Positions 48,792 through 61,452 of a stretch of 64,000 nt of DNA are shown here, in pieces. Position 1 is the stretch's first letter; every line of letters begins with the position of its first letter. The notes below the pieces were generated by a model, which did no database searches, was not told the origin of the DNA, and saw nothing but the letters and a program-made list of their open reading frames with translations. Origin of the DNA: Neonectria sp. B-13 (taxonomy: Eukaryota; Ascomycota; Sordariomycetes; Hypocreales; Nectriaceae); NCBI GenBank assembly GCA_002682825.1, contig NOKP01000006.1:2020263-2084262 (forward strand). Reading direction: 5' to 3'. The position numbers were made by a program, and so were the translations under genes.

Positions 48792-49305
48792 GAGATTGCC
48801 CGGCACCTCAGTGGACCTGGGCTTCGGGGTCAAGTATCAGCAGGCTTGGCTTGGGACAATGCGCCTGTGATTAGTCGGCGCGTTTGTATCACGGAACGGG
48901 CTGGACTTCAACGAGTATGAGAGTGGCTCGAGAACGATAGCTGTAAAGGTCGTGTTCAGCAGCGAGTTCTTCATTGTTAGCCTAGGCCGTTTGGCCTACC
49001 AATGCAGGAGAAAGAGTACGAATCCCTGCGCACGGAGACGTGTCTGATCCTTAGAACATCCATAATTGATAGCCAAGAAATTGAGGGGATGATTGAATGT
49101 TGTTACAGTTCCAGAGCTGTGAAAGATGGATCTAGTTGTGCGTTACTAGTGAAACCCCAGCACTACCAGGACGCCGTGTCCTCTGACAAGCTACCTTTGG
49201 TTCCTTTTCTTCGTCTATCTATATTACATGTCGTCAAATGTCAAAACCCAGATCATCAGTGTCCCACAGGATAGATATCAATACAAATTATCATACAAAC
49301 ACCGC
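48792..49305. other. Intergenic region
   Basis: This contains about 40 more in-phase codons after the pseudogene's TAA, ending with TGA at 48918. The 3' region of the PPR gene follows. I see nothing else. Confidence 0.4.
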
Positions 49306-51773
49306 TCACCACGGAAGGGAGGCGCGTCGCTGGCGTGAGTCCTTCACTCCACTAAGCTCACGGGGATAATGGTGCTCTTTGCTCACAGCTTGCCGCATCG
49401 ACCTGAACCTGTCTCCTCCCTCATCACCAAATCGGGATCTGCGGCTGTCTCCGCCAGCGCGGGACTCTTTTCGTTCATCACTCCATCTCGACTTGGCCTT
49501 GTCTTCTCCCACGCGGGAACGATCATTTCCCCATTTTGACCTGGGCTTATCTTCGCTCACGCGGGAGTCTCGTCGTTCATCGTTGAATTTCGACCTGAAC
49601 TTGTCTTCGCTCATGTGGGACTCTCGTCGGTCCTCGCCGAATCTGGATCTAGGCTTGTCCTCGCCGAATCTGGATCTGGGCTTGTCCTCACCGAATCTGG
49701 ATCTAGGCCTGTCCTCGCCCGTACCGCGATCTCGACGGCCTGAACTTGACCGGCTAGGCTGCGTGGTGTCCCACTCAAAGTCACCTCCGAGAATGACTTC
49801 ATACTGGGACATGTCCTCCTCGGCGGTGCCACGGCCCTTGGATTTGCGCAGGTTGGGCTCGAGCTCCTCGCGGTTAGCGAAGAAGGTATGGATCTCGCGG
49901 TTGATGCGGGCGCCAATCGGGCGGATCTCTTGCAGGTCGGCATCGGGAAGCATGCCTTGCTGGATGACCTTGTTGAAGGCGCCGTACATGATTCGGGCCA
50001 GGGCGATGACCTCCCGCTTATCATTATAAAGGATAGCCTGGGCCTTGTCGTCCTTGGGTTTGACCACGTTGAAGTAGTGGTTGTGGAGCGTGCGGTACGG
50101 GTCCCATAGACGGGCCAGGGCCTCAGTGATCTGAATACCATAGTCGCGCTTGGCGCCATTCAAATCACCTTTCTCGGATCGGGCGCGGAGTTGGTAATGG
50201 CTAACGAGAGAAACCCGAAGGAAAAGGCGCATGGTATGTGGGTCGGGGACCTTGAGCCTCTTTATCATGGAGTTGAGCGCCTTGTTGGCGTTCTTAATGG
50301 CGTTCTGGTTGATGTTGTCGCGCACACACGTCTCCATGGCGATCTGGTAGTTCTTGGCGTTGATGTACTCGTCGGGGACGATTTCAAGGATATCGCAGGC
50401 ATGAGCGCTAGCCTTAGCCACCTTAAGCATGCCGAACATTCGCATCCAATTGTCCATGTCCGGCTGGATGCCGTGCTCTCGGACTAGAACGTTCCAGTAC
50501 TTGATGCCGCACGTGGTCAACTTGGAGGACGCCAGCGTCGTGAGCACTAAGGCCAAGGTGTTGCGATCGGGTTTTACCCAGGACATCCGGTGTGCGAGCT
50601 TGGAGTTGGCGCGAGCAAGGCCCTTCGTTCGGAAGTCTGCGGCAGAAACAAGCTCCGCTTTGGAAATGTTGGGGATGTTCATCGTCTGCTCGATGAGGTC
50701 GAGGACCTCGCGCTTCTGGATACGGTCGGGCGCCATGATGAGCAGTCGACCCATCGCGCACACCAGCTCTTCGTCAATGACCAACCGCCCCTGCCGCCAT
50801 TTTCCAATGGCCTCCTCCCAGATAGTCTTTGCGCGGCCAATGGCCTTCGTGATGTTATCGTTCTTCTGTTCCTCCGGTAGATCCTTTATCTCGCCTAACA
50901 AGTTGTAACGGAGGGCATTGATGATGGTAGTGTAGGTAAAAGAGTCGGCGGCTCGGGTCGACTCGTTGATGGTGTCAGCTATAGAGAACATGGATTCTAG
51001 GTCTCCAGCTCTGCCGCAAACATTGAGGACGGCGTTGAGGTGGATCGAATTCGGTTCGAGACGGCTGTCCTTTAGGAGGATTTGATAATGCCTGATGGCC
51101 TCGGAAACGGCTAGCTTGGGATGTTGAGACTTGGCAAACCCACGAAACATGATGCTGTAGGTCTGCATATTTGGGAGCTGAGCGCGTTTCTTCATCTGGA
51201 TTGGGTGTTAGCATGTGTCGGTACTCGGGCCAGCATATCTCAAGTGCGAGTATTCACCTCGTTGTATAGCTTGACGGCATTCCGCAACTGTTGCTTCTCC
51301 AACTGGTAGTTTATGAGATGGTTCCAGGACACCACCACCTGGCCCTTGTTGCTAGCCTTCTGAGTCAGAAGCAGGGCCTCGTCGTACCGATCCTTGGCGA
51401 GCGCATCGTTGACATATTGGCCAAGCTTCCACGGATCATCCAGGTATGGGAGGTTCTTCTTCACAGCGCGTTCCAACTTCTCTTTGGCCTTCTTCGCCGC
51501 CACCGTAGGTTCCTCGGGATCCACGGCATTCACTTCGAGACTTTGCGGCGCTTCGGCCTTTATTGAAGCCATGATTTGCGAGGGTGAGGCGACGGAGGGA
51601 TTTGCAACCGGGGGGCTGTCGACCGAAGAGGTAGTCGAGGAGAACCGAGGCTGCGTCTGTTGGAGGGACCGGGTCTGGAGCAGTGCAGTCCTTTCGAGAA
51701 CGGCCCTCTGCTGCGGCAACTGTCGCATTGCCCTACGCAGGGATGCGCCGCAGGACAAGATACTCTCCGCCAT
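49306..51773 (-). CDS. Mitochondrial pentatricopeptide-repeat (PPR) protein
   Basis: PPR proteins bind organellar RNA and act in its processing, stability or translation. There are two exons, 51258-51773 and 49306-51195, giving 801 residues. The N-terminus is an Arg-rich mitochondrial presequence without acidic residues after position 3, with RFSSTTSS as a likely cleavage region near residue 43. PPR-type helical pairs follow: VVVSWNHLINYQLEKQQLRN, MQTYSIMFRGFAKSQHPKLA, NSIHLNAVLNVCGRAGDLES and DSFTYTTIINALRYN. The last 150 residues are Arg/Asp/Glu-rich and disordered, with tandem copies of the nine-residue unit PRSRFGEDK. Such a charged tail suggests extra RNA or ribosome contact. I cannot name a specific yeast counterpart. 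It is divergently arranged with the RRM gene. Confidence 0.88.
49600..49715 (-). repeat. 27-bp coding tandem repeat in the PPR protein tail
   Basis: Three near-identical 27-base copies encode PRSRFGEDK, and diverged copies extend to about 49470. The same Arg-Ser/Glu-Asp pattern recurs in the remaining tail. Confidence 0.8.
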
Positions 51774-52333
51774 ACTCGGTGGTCGGTTCTGGGAAGTTTG
51801 AAGGTGGCGGATTGGAGAATACGCAATCCAGACTCAATAAGAGGCACTGGGCATTACCTTCGTTGACTTGCGCGGTCCAAAATTTCGAGACAGCCCGCCC
51901 TTATCTTATCGACCCGGACTCCGCTAGGACCGTAGCCGCACAACCGCAGAGATCCACACCTGAGCGCCTAGCTTGGGTACGTACCTCGTGGCCCGTCAGC
52001 CGCGCGGGAACGGGCAAGGTCCTACAGCCACCCCTCCCCCTGTGGCGAGTCTCCACGTCTCTCCAATTAGACACGCGCTCGCGGTCGCAACTCCATTTCT
52101 TCTCTCGCTCTCACTTCCAGACAAAGGTCAAACAAGACAAGACACAAAGGAACTGTTTCCCGGTGGTTCAACTTGCTTGAATACATTCACTCAGCTTTGG
52201 AATCGCTTACCCTTCCTTCCTATCTTCTACGTCTCTCCTTCCTCTGTCCTTCCTTCTCTCACCATCTGTCCCGAGACACTCCTCCCAACTCGATTCAACC
52301 GCGACTCGCCGTCCCATCCATCATCTGCCCGTC
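51774..52333. promoter_or_regulatory. Shared divergent promoter, PPR gene and RRM gene
   Basis: These 560 bases separate the two start codons. The plus-strand side is pyrimidine-rich from about 52200 to the RRM gene's ATG. No specific site was resolved. Confidence 0.55.
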
Positions 52334-53505
52334 ATGGCCAAGGTCGCCGCAGACTTCGAAAAGATCATCAACGACGGTAAGCAACCGTCTCATCCACTGC
52401 GAACCGGCTGCCCTCGATACGCGACGTGCGACTGACCATGGTTCCTTTCTACTTTCTCAGGGCGCGAGCGGAAGAAGAATGAGGCTCTCGCGGACAGGAT
52501 CTTCTCCAAGAACCGCCGCCAGAGCGCCCCTTCCAAGCTCAAGGTCGCACCAGGCCCGTCCCTCGCCAGCCGTGTAGGCGTCAAGAAGGTACGGCCACAG
52601 CCAGCTCACCTCCTGATCCCACCACCGTGCTTAAGCCCAGCTGTTAACGCTCCCTTGTTTTGCTCCTCGTAGCGCAACTCCACCATCGCCCTCCGACCGA
52701 ACCCGCCCTCCGGCAACGTCAATGGCGAATGGACTCACGACCTACATCACGCTGTTAATGGCAGTAACCCACGGGGAGGCTCCTTGAGCGCCCGCATCAC
52801 CGCCCCCGGCGCCAAGAAGGCCAACAAGCGTGTCTCGCGCCTCTCCGCTGCTGTCGACCGCATGGACACCTCATCGGATGCCCCCCAGCAGGTTAACATT
52901 GTGAAGCCCACAAACCCCATGGGCCTTACCATCCGCGGCCTCGCGGGTCCATTCACCATCATGGCGCAGAACTTTGCCCCCGGAACCACCGCCGCTGACA
53001 TTGAGAGCGCTATGACTCCTGTCGGTGGTGAGATGGTGAGCTGCAAGGTCATCAAGGAGAATCCTATCATCATTGTCGAGATGGCCTTTGCGTCGCGCGA
53101 GGGTGGCGAACGGGTGATTGAGACTTTCAATGACAAGACGGTTCGTTTCTTCGACTTCCTTAAACGTCTTCCACATCAACTTGCTAACATATACTCTCTC
53201 AGGCCGACGGCAGACTAATCAAGGTATATCCTAAGATCGGTGGCTTCCAGGCTACTGAAAAGGCTAGTCCTCCATCCAATGCCCCCAGCGGTCCCCGTGG
53301 CTCTCGCAATGGAAAAAATGTTCCCAAAAACAACGGCAACGTCGTCGACGGCTCACAGGGCTTCCCTGACCTCATGGACACTTCAAGTGCCAACACCAAC
53401 GGCTCTTCGTCGCGGCCTGACCGGCTGTACAGCGACAGACTCGTGGGTGGTAGCAACGGCAATCGAAGAGGCCGTGGAAACCAGAGGGGTCGGGGCGGCC
53501 GGTGA
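52334..53505 (+). CDS. RRM-domain RNA-binding protein (Yra1/ALY-like architecture)
   Basis: There are four exons, 52334-52376, 52461-52588, 52673-53140 and 53203-53505, giving 313 residues. The N-terminus is a basic helix, MAKVAADFEKIINDGRERKK. A basic linker follows, then one degenerate RRM from about residue 145: TIMAQNFAPGTTAADIESAM as the first strand and helix, and a VEMAFASREGGERVIETFND RNP1-side strand and helix. The C-terminus is Gly/Arg/Asn-rich, ending RRGRGNQRGRGGR. A central RRM between basic arms and an RGG tail recalls mRNA export adaptors of the Yra1/ALY type, but the RNP motifs are weak, so the role is inference. A perfect donor-like GTGAGT overlaps the stop codon; extension beyond it was not supported. 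Intron 3 has a clear gctaac branch. Confidence 0.85.
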
Positions 53506-54643
53506 GTCGATGCACGGGGCACTCTAGCGCAACGTGTTATTCATTCTCGTGGAAGCGTCTGAGCGGATTCAAATTCATCATTGTAGCATTAGGAAAAGCT
53601 TGAACACTGCTGGTAGGGAAGAGGCAAGGGTTTCTAGTCCGGCGTTTGGGAGTGTAACATATCCTTCGAATCTTTTTTTCGGCATGGGATGGATGACTGG
53701 ATACTCTTAAGTAGCACCATAGTAGGAGGTTGGCTCGGGTGGTCAACGTTTAACAGATGAAGAATACCAGGCCGTAAATAAGGGAACGCACAAGAAACAA
53801 AGACTTGGGCAACTTATCATATTGTTCTTTGACCCATCTCGACACGCCCGAGAAAGAAAACTAACAAGCCAGTAGAACTATATGCGGGAGAGTCGCAACC
53901 CAAGAATCCTTTTGCTATGCAAACGCATCGTCCTCATACACCAAAGCAAAACAAAAGTAACATATCTACAGTCAAGCTACACCTGCGCTGGGCATGAGCC
54001 GCCCCCTCGCCGCGGCCTCTCATCCTCCCGTCCCCGTCCGGCTGCTTCGTAGGTGGAGCCGGCCGGCCAGGTTTCGCAACAGGCCGACGCCGTACAAGAG
54101 GAAAAAGACCACCAGGCAGCATGTCCGCCAAGTTGACGACGCATCTCGGACATGCGTTCCTTCGCAACAAAACATATAAAATTTCATCCGTGAACGGTTC
54201 CCCTTTTCTGTATGCAACATCCCTACCCTTCCGCCCAACCCACGTGCTAGTCATGGATGCTTAAAGCCCCCGAACGCCGTGGATCGAGGTCCCTTTCGGT
54301 ACATCCTCGTATTCAGAATACCTCCCACCGCGCCAACTTCTTCGAAGCGCCTTGCCTCCCACCCCTAGTACCATCACGCTCGTCGGTGGAGAGCCGACCG
54401 ATCAGGCGAACTCGGCATGCTCTGGGTATCCTATCGTCTCGAGGTGGTGATGTGACGTAAGGGGGGTGGGGAGGCGCTCTGGCTTTGGACCCAGCAAAAA
54501 AACTCCGGTCTTGCTCAACTGTCAATCTCCAGACAACGCTCGTCCTCGTCCTGCCAGACTCCCGCGAATGTCACGAACCCCTGGCCAGCAACCGAGAGTA
54601 GACACGGTTCAACAAGGACACCAAGTCCATCTTATAGGGCAAC
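53506..54643. other. Convergent intergenic region
   Basis: This lies between the stop codons of the RRM gene and Yak1, so it holds both 3' untranslated regions. I see no gene. Confidence 0.55.
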
Positions 54644-57577
54644 TCAATGCCATGCGTTCTGGTTGTTTCCCATGAAGCCTTCTTCGAGAGTGCGCTCTTC
54701 CAAGTTGCGGATGAAGTCCCTGTTGCCCCGTCCACCCTGTTGGGCGGTGGCCCGGCTTCCTCTCCTTCCCGTTCGAGGCCCGTTATCACCACCGCCGGCG
54801 CCCATATCCCCGGGGGGTGGATAGTACGCAGGGCTGGGTTGCAGACGGATGGGCTGGCTGGGGTCGAGGTGGCTGGCTACTCGTTGGATGGCGGCCGGGA
54901 TGCCGCTCTGTTGCTGGTCCATTGTAGATGCCCTCTGCCGGGCCGGCCGCATTCCTCCTTGCTGGTACATGTTCGGCTGGGGCATTTGCGCATACTGGCC
55001 TCCCTGTGGCATTTGTTGAGGTTGCTGGGGCATGACCATTTGGCCATACTGACCGGACTGTTGGGCATATGCAGACGGCGCATTACTGTGACTGCCACCA
55101 GGGGAGTACATGGCATTGTTGTTATACATCTGTGGCTGCACATGTCCAGGCTGTGGATATTGTCCACCAGCCATGGCGTATGCGCCTTGAGCCGCCGAGT
55201 TCGCCTGGGCTTGGGCCGCCTGCGCCCGTTGCTTGCTAAGTGCCTCAGCTTGCTGCTGCTGCTGAGTTCCAGGAGCTGGAGACCTGTTGAGCGAGCTCGA
55301 CTTGAGGTTCATAGGTGGCACAAACGGCCCAGTGAACTTTTGTTGGGTGATGAAGGGGTGGAGCTTGGCCTGCTGAGGCGACCATCTCTCCAGAGGGTTG
55401 ATCGTTAGGAGACCTCGAACGAAATCGATGAACGCTATGCGGTTGTTCATTTCTAGAATTGTCAGCTCGTCCTCGACTAGGTGCTTGCTATCCATGGGTG
55501 GACCTACCTCGGTCAATCTCGCTCTGCTTCATGTTCTTGCGAGGCATCGGGTAGGACTTGATAATCTCAGGCAAAGTGCTGGCCTGGAAGTATTTCTTGC
55601 TGGGCTGCTCTTTGGTGGAGTGCTCTCGCGCATACTGTTCCATGCTTTTGAGGTGGTATGTTCGTCGTCCAAATTCGTCCTGCCTCTTCTCGAAAAACTC
55701 GCCTGCTTGCTTGCCCATCTCGATCATCCAGTTAGGTGGGTTACCTAGCATCTCAACAATACGCGACACCTGGTTATACTCTGACGAACCTGGGAACAGC
55801 GGCAGTCCCAGGAAGAGCTCAACCACGATACATCCCAGAGACCACATGTCGATGGCAGAGGAGTAGGGAAGACCAAGTAGGACTTCGGGGGATCGGTAGA
55901 ATCGAGACTGGATGTAAGTGTAGACGGTTTGCCGTTCATCGCAGGCCGAACCAAAATCGATGATCTTGATAATGGGGCTCTCGAGGTTCTTGAGCAGAAT
56001 GTTCTCGGGCTTGAGGTCACAGTGAATTAGGCGGGCCTTGTTGAGGAGCGCAAGGCCGTTGAGAAGCTGCTGGGCGAAGACGCGGACTAGAGTGGTGCTG
56101 AGTCCTCGGAACTGGTTCTGCTTGATGAGCTCGTACAAGTTGACACTCAGGAGCTCAAAGACCAGGCACAAATGCTGGCGGTGAATGAAGGTATCCTTGA
56201 GGCGCAGGAGATGGTGATCGTCGTTCTTGTCAAGCTTCGTGTTGAGCTAATTCTCGCGGTCAGTTTTGTCGACGGTAGAGGTAAGACGGATTGTGGGCAT
56301 ACCAAATCGAGGACTGACACCTCCATCATGCTTTGGTTGAAGTAGGCAGTGCGATTCTTGATGACCTTGACAGCCACCACTTCTTGAGTCTTCAGGTTCT
56401 GGCACTTGACGACCTGGCCGAAGGTTCCCTGACCAAGGACGTCCAAGATGAGATATCGATTCCTAGGCAGGCAGGTTAACGACACGATAGGGTTATAGCT
56501 GCGGCACGGGATGGGGCATACTTGTGACCTGCTTCTTCTGAACCAAGGATATCGTTCACGTATAGAATGTAATCGCTATCCTCGTTGTCGTAGCCGTCGT
56601 TCTTGACACCCTTGCTAGGCTTGGTCAAGACCCTACGAGGGTTTCGAGACGACTCATATTTGAAGCTCGGGTTGCAGATGCGATAGGTGGCCGGGAGGTG
56701 AACCGTCAGAGCCTGAAGGGGCTATACGGGCGCGTCAGCTCAACCTGGCGACGCGAACTAAATAGGAAGGATTGGTACATACGCTGATAAAGCCGCCTTC
56801 GGGGTTGGCACGTCGAAAGGGAGGCTGGGTATTGACCTTGGGTCGGAGGTCGGTCGGGGCCCTCAACTTCTTGAACTCTGGGACGGGGCCGCGAGTGACT
56901 GCCATGGGGGGCACAGGGCGGCGAGGTGACTTGGGATCAAGGTTGAAAGCGCTGTCAAGATTAGCGACGGCGGACGAGGGGTAACCGTCTTGGCTGCCGG
57001 TGGACGCGTAGGGCGTAATAGGAGGGAGCTGCTGGAGTTGTTGGCCCTGCTGGCGGCCAACGAAGTAGGGAGATTGGGAATAGTCGGGCTGGCGGGTAGG
57101 CGACTGCCTCTGAGTCGGGCTGGCGAGCTGGCCGACGGGGCCTGGCTTGGAAGCATAGGGCGATGTGGGGGACAGGGTCTCCATGGGAGAGTATCGCTGG
57201 GCAGCAGCCGAGGGCTCCTGGGGCGAGTGGAGGTTGACGGGACGGCCACCGGAGAGGTGAGACTGATGATGAGGCCTCATGGGATACTTGATACCAGCGT
57301 GAGCATCGTGGGCGTCATGCATAGCGACGTCGCCGTTGCCGTCGCGCATGTGGGACGGGGCAATGGGGGAGGCAGCCGGGTTGTTGTTGTTGACGGCAGC
57401 AGAAGGAGGAGCGGCACCCGCGTGGACGGGGACGCCGCCGTGGAACTGGTCGTATTTGTATCCAGCGGGCGGCGGGGCTTGGCCAGCGTAGTCCCGGGGC
57501 ATCTGGCCGCTGCCATTATGTCGCCTCGAGGCGCCGGGCGAGGCCGCGTCGGGATACGACTGCCACTGGGGATCCAT
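54644..57577 (-). CDS. YAK1: Yak1, DYRK-family protein kinase
   Basis: Yak1 restrains growth downstream of PKA and TOR, acting on transcription and stress factors in cytosol and nucleus. There are five exons, 56783-57577, 56522-56721, 56303-56462, 55508-56246 and 54644-55452, giving 900 residues. The first 270 residues are disordered and Pro/Ser-rich. The YAK-type pre-kinase block follows: PATYRICNPSFKYESSRNPR and NEDSDYILYVNDILG. The kinase has the Gly-rich loop LGQGTFGQV, VAVKVIKN with the catalytic Lys, the catalytic loop HCDLKPEN near residue 460 and DFGSAC. It also has the DYRK activation segment YTYIQSRFYRSPE, whose second Tyr is autophosphorylated in this family. The C-terminal 230 residues are Gln/Pro/Met-rich. 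All key catalytic residues are present, so an active kinase is expected. Confidence 0.96.
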
Positions 57578-60500
57578 GGCTGGCGCTGTTTAGGTGGGTT
57601 GCGGCGGCGACAGCGCAACGGCAACAGCAGCAGACGCTGGGGGTGTTGCTGGCTGGCGGGAGCTGGAAGCTGATGCTGGGGCTGGGCTGGACCAGCGACA
57701 GCAGCAGCGTCTAGAGCGGCGTTGTCGCTGCGATTGTCGTCGAGGGCGTCAACGTCGGCGTCGGCGTCGGGGGGGACGGGCGTGGAGATCGAGGTCGACG
57801 TCGGTGTGGAGGAGAGATGGATGGCCAAGTCGGGGAGGAGGCTGACGGGATAGATGCAATGAATGCAGTCGAGGAGTTGGGTTGACGGAGGTCGCTTGGT
57901 CGCGTAGCGTAGCGTCAAGGCGGAGCGGAGGGTAGCGCAGCGGTACGGTACTTGGTCCTGTACTGTACGAATTGGAGATGGTGCGGCGGGATTGGGCAGT
58001 GGAGGGCTGGAGGCCCAAAGCCGGGGGGGAGAGGGGGGACGTTTAGGTAGGAAAGATGAGAGATAGGCGTGGTTCCGTGGAAGCTATGTGCATGTGCTCA
58101 TGGTGATGGCCAGAAATGGGGCTGTTGCAAAAGGGCGCGACGAAGATCAATGTTGAGGATGAGGATGGGTTGAGAACTTGAGTCTGGGAGCAATGCAAAC
58201 AGAGATTTGTGACTGGACTGGACTGTCGCAGCTGGACGAGGGCAGCGGGCAGCGGGCAGCGGGCAGCAACCTAAGGTAAGAAAACGGCGGAGGGACAGAG
58301 CAAGCGAGCGACCTCAGCCAACTGCCAGGTACCAGCCCGGGGAGGTACTACTACTACTACTAGTACTTTACAGCTCAGGACAAGTACTAAGTACTACCAA
58401 GTACTAGTAGTAGTGTTGGAGGTACTGCACCCTGTTAGGCACGACCTGTGAGAGCCAGGTACCAGTGTCGAGTTCATCCGGGGGAGCCAGTATCCTCATA
58501 TGGCATTCTACCTGATAATTGGCCTTACGCCCCATTTTAAACCAGGTAGTGAGAAATGGCAGAATACCCGCATCCCCACGCTGCCCTCGACCAGGTACGT
58601 GGCCCTTGGCCAACTGGGCGACCCTGCGTAACAGCGGCTTGTTACCTGGAGGAGCACGCGAAATAAAAAAGGTGGTCCGGGAGACGACCGGCCCCTGTCC
58701 CAGTTCCAGTCTGAAGCGCCAAGTTCCAGAGCCAGCACAGTCCAAAGCGCCTAGACTGCCCCCCCCCAAGGTCAGGGATTATCTATCTACTAGGCGGGTT
58801 CTCAAGTGACTGCCAGGTACAAAGATGGAAGTCCCTCATCGTCATCAGCCTCCAGGTCAGGCATACTTATTGGCATGGCCCTGAGCGTTGAGAGCTGAAC
58901 GCCGAGCACTGAGCGCTGAGCACTTGGGTCGTCAGCCCACTGGAGTGCCGGAGCATTGGAGCACTGGAGCACTGCTAGTACCTATCTAAATCTAGGGACG
59001 TGCCACTCAGTGTCTTGTCCATGCGCATTGGTGCCCAAAGATAATGTTCAAAAAGCCCAGGGCCACCAGAGGCAAGACAGACAAGAGACAAAGTCAGATG
59101 AAAGAAAACAAGGAAGGCCGACTCCATCTCCGGTATTCCCTCTCCTATCAGCTCTCCCTCAGTGCAGCCGCGCCCAGTGCAGCCGCACAGTACAACGCCA
59201 GTGCCATCGGCGCAGACCTTAGCAGCTTAGCACACTGCGTAGTGGCTGCCCAGGCGGCCAGGTTCCAAGCTCGACAACGCCTCCAGAGAGACTCCACGGG
59301 ATCTCCATCCATCCATGCCAGTCGGCTCCAAATACGGACAAGCCCACATCCTCCATTTGAGCCAGGATCTAGGTCTACGAGGTACTTCGTAGCTTCGTTC
59401 GGAGGTGACGTTGTATGCCACGGAACATGGCTACTGTTGATGCTGATGCTGATGCTGAGCATGCAAGCATACTATGTACGGAAAACCCGGACGGATTGGC
59501 TTTCAGTACCGCCAAACTCTCTCCTGCTCTCGCTCTCGACTCACTCACTCCCGCGCTCCCGTCAGCGGGCATATCATTCAGCTAGTGAGTGAGTGAGTGG
59601 GTGCACTCCACTGTGTAGGACTACTACCTACGCAGGTACGAATACAGATGCCCTTCAAGTCACACGCATACTAAGCAGCTATGCCTTTCTGCATCACCTT
59701 GAATTCCCGTCCCCTCCCATCCCTTCGTTTCTTATCCATGACCGCGCCTTACAACAAACCTCCCGCTCTCAGTCTTGCCATTTATTAATTCACCTATACA
59801 ACTACTCAGTCTTGACCAGCCCAAAATACTTCCCCGTCACCTAACGGCCCTGGACCCTCGCAAAACCTGACGAACCCACCACGCCCCCCCCGACAGCCCA
59901 TAATCGTACCAACCCTCCGTTATCACGACCTCGCCATCTCGTGGCTTGGTGCCCTGGCCGATCGCATCGCTCGCCCTAAACAGAAAAGGGCAGGGAGGGG
60001 ATACCTTTCCCCCGCCTCTGCCGTGCCAAGCCATCTCCGAGGAAGCTGACTGTCCGTAGGTACTTCATGCCGGCCTTCGAACCTCGTTTGTCCTTTTCGC
60101 CCCCATCGTCTGTCTTCTTCCGTCCTCACTCTGCCTCCAGGCTATCCCCAACCTGATTACGTCGTCCCCCCATACTGAACCTGACATGGCAAGCTAAAAC
60201 GCCAAGGTATGCTATTCCATGTACCAAGGAGCCGCCACGACATCCAAGTGGGGATGGCCTTTTTAGGCCTTTCATCGACTCGGTCCAAGTCGCCCAAAGC
60301 GCCAAATCTGCCCATTCGGGCTGAAAGGTCGACATCTGCACTCTGCACCTTTGATCAATGCCTTTGCTGTGACGTGCCGCCCCATGAATCGTCGCTCGTT
60401 ATTCGTAGAAAAGCGTCGCAAATAGGTACCGCCTACGTAGTACAAGGCACAATACGTGGTCCACGATGGGGCCGTATGTCGGGCCCTGCCATGGAGCCAT

Positions 60501-61452
60501 CAATGGACTCCACGACGCCTTCATTCTTTCTTAGCTCGCAATTCCCCAGCTGTGTCATAGTCGTCATATGTACAACCGCCCAATGTGGCGACAAATAGGT
60601 CCTAGTTCCACAGACAGGTATGGATATCCCTACAAATAAATGTGTGCTGCTTGTATTGTTCGAGACAAGATTACCGATTACCGGCATGTAGCCCGAGACA
60701 AGCAACAGTTTCTCGTCAATTCATCATTCTTTTCTTACTCCTCTCAGCCTTGCACCTCCCAACTATTCGGTCTGCGGTTCGCTCCTAGGCGGTCAATTAT
60801 CTTTCTCTTCCTCCTTCTCACTCCTGCCTCTCCCTTACTTACACGCTTCCCTGATCACTCCCTCATTCGCTTCCAATGTCGTGCCTCATGCAAATGTTAA
60901 ACAAACAAAAACATCTCGAGAAAATTGGCCGCTAGATACACATTGCTCCATGGATTGCCACCACTCGCCAGTCATAAGTTGGACATAGAAATATCAACGC
61001 TCCATGAGAGAGACATAATGGAACATTCATAACCTCGTCATAGGATAAGGGGAAAATTGAAACGAACAAAATACCAGACTAGCCCTGACCCAATGCTTTC
61101 AAAGGTATCCTGGGGTTGGCGCTCATAAATAAAAGAAACACATGGCGCTCCCGACTTTTGTTGAGTGACGAAGGAAAGAAATTATCCACACAGCATGGCT
61201 GGCCGTAAGCAAGAAAACCCCGTAAAGAGCAGCACACGGGAATCACTGGGTACATGGCTCAAACAAAAGAGAAAGAGGGGAGAAGAAAGAAACTCCAAGT
61301 ACGCGAAAGAAAGAAAGAAGAAAAAAAACAGAGAAGGGGGGACGCTGCACAGAAATATGGATATCTCAAATGACAACATGCTGATGCATCCCCCGGCAAT
61401 CATATCATCCTCCCTTTCATTTCTTGACTCGCGTGGACTTTCTGTTGACCTC
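57578..61452. other. 3.9 kb intergenic region
   Basis: The left part is the Yak1 promoter and leader. The right part, near 61000-61452, is A-rich and is probably the 3' region of the Pub1-like gene. It contains short repeats (agcgggc units near 58245; gagcactg units near 58895-58975) and the 16-bp inverted repeat at 58353-58414. The longest open frames (59044-59592 plus; 60209-60598 plus) show no conserved motifs. Confidence 0.4.
58353..58414. repeat. Perfect 16-bp inverted repeat
   Basis: actactactagtactt at 58353-58368 is the exact reverse complement of aagtactagtagtagt at 58399-58414. The 30-base spacer also contains aagtactaagtact. Confidence 0.85.

Noticed and set aside
59044..59592. 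182-codon plus-strand open frame
   Set aside because: It has a composition of simple repeats (LMLMLML, AAAPSAAA), no domain and no splice context.
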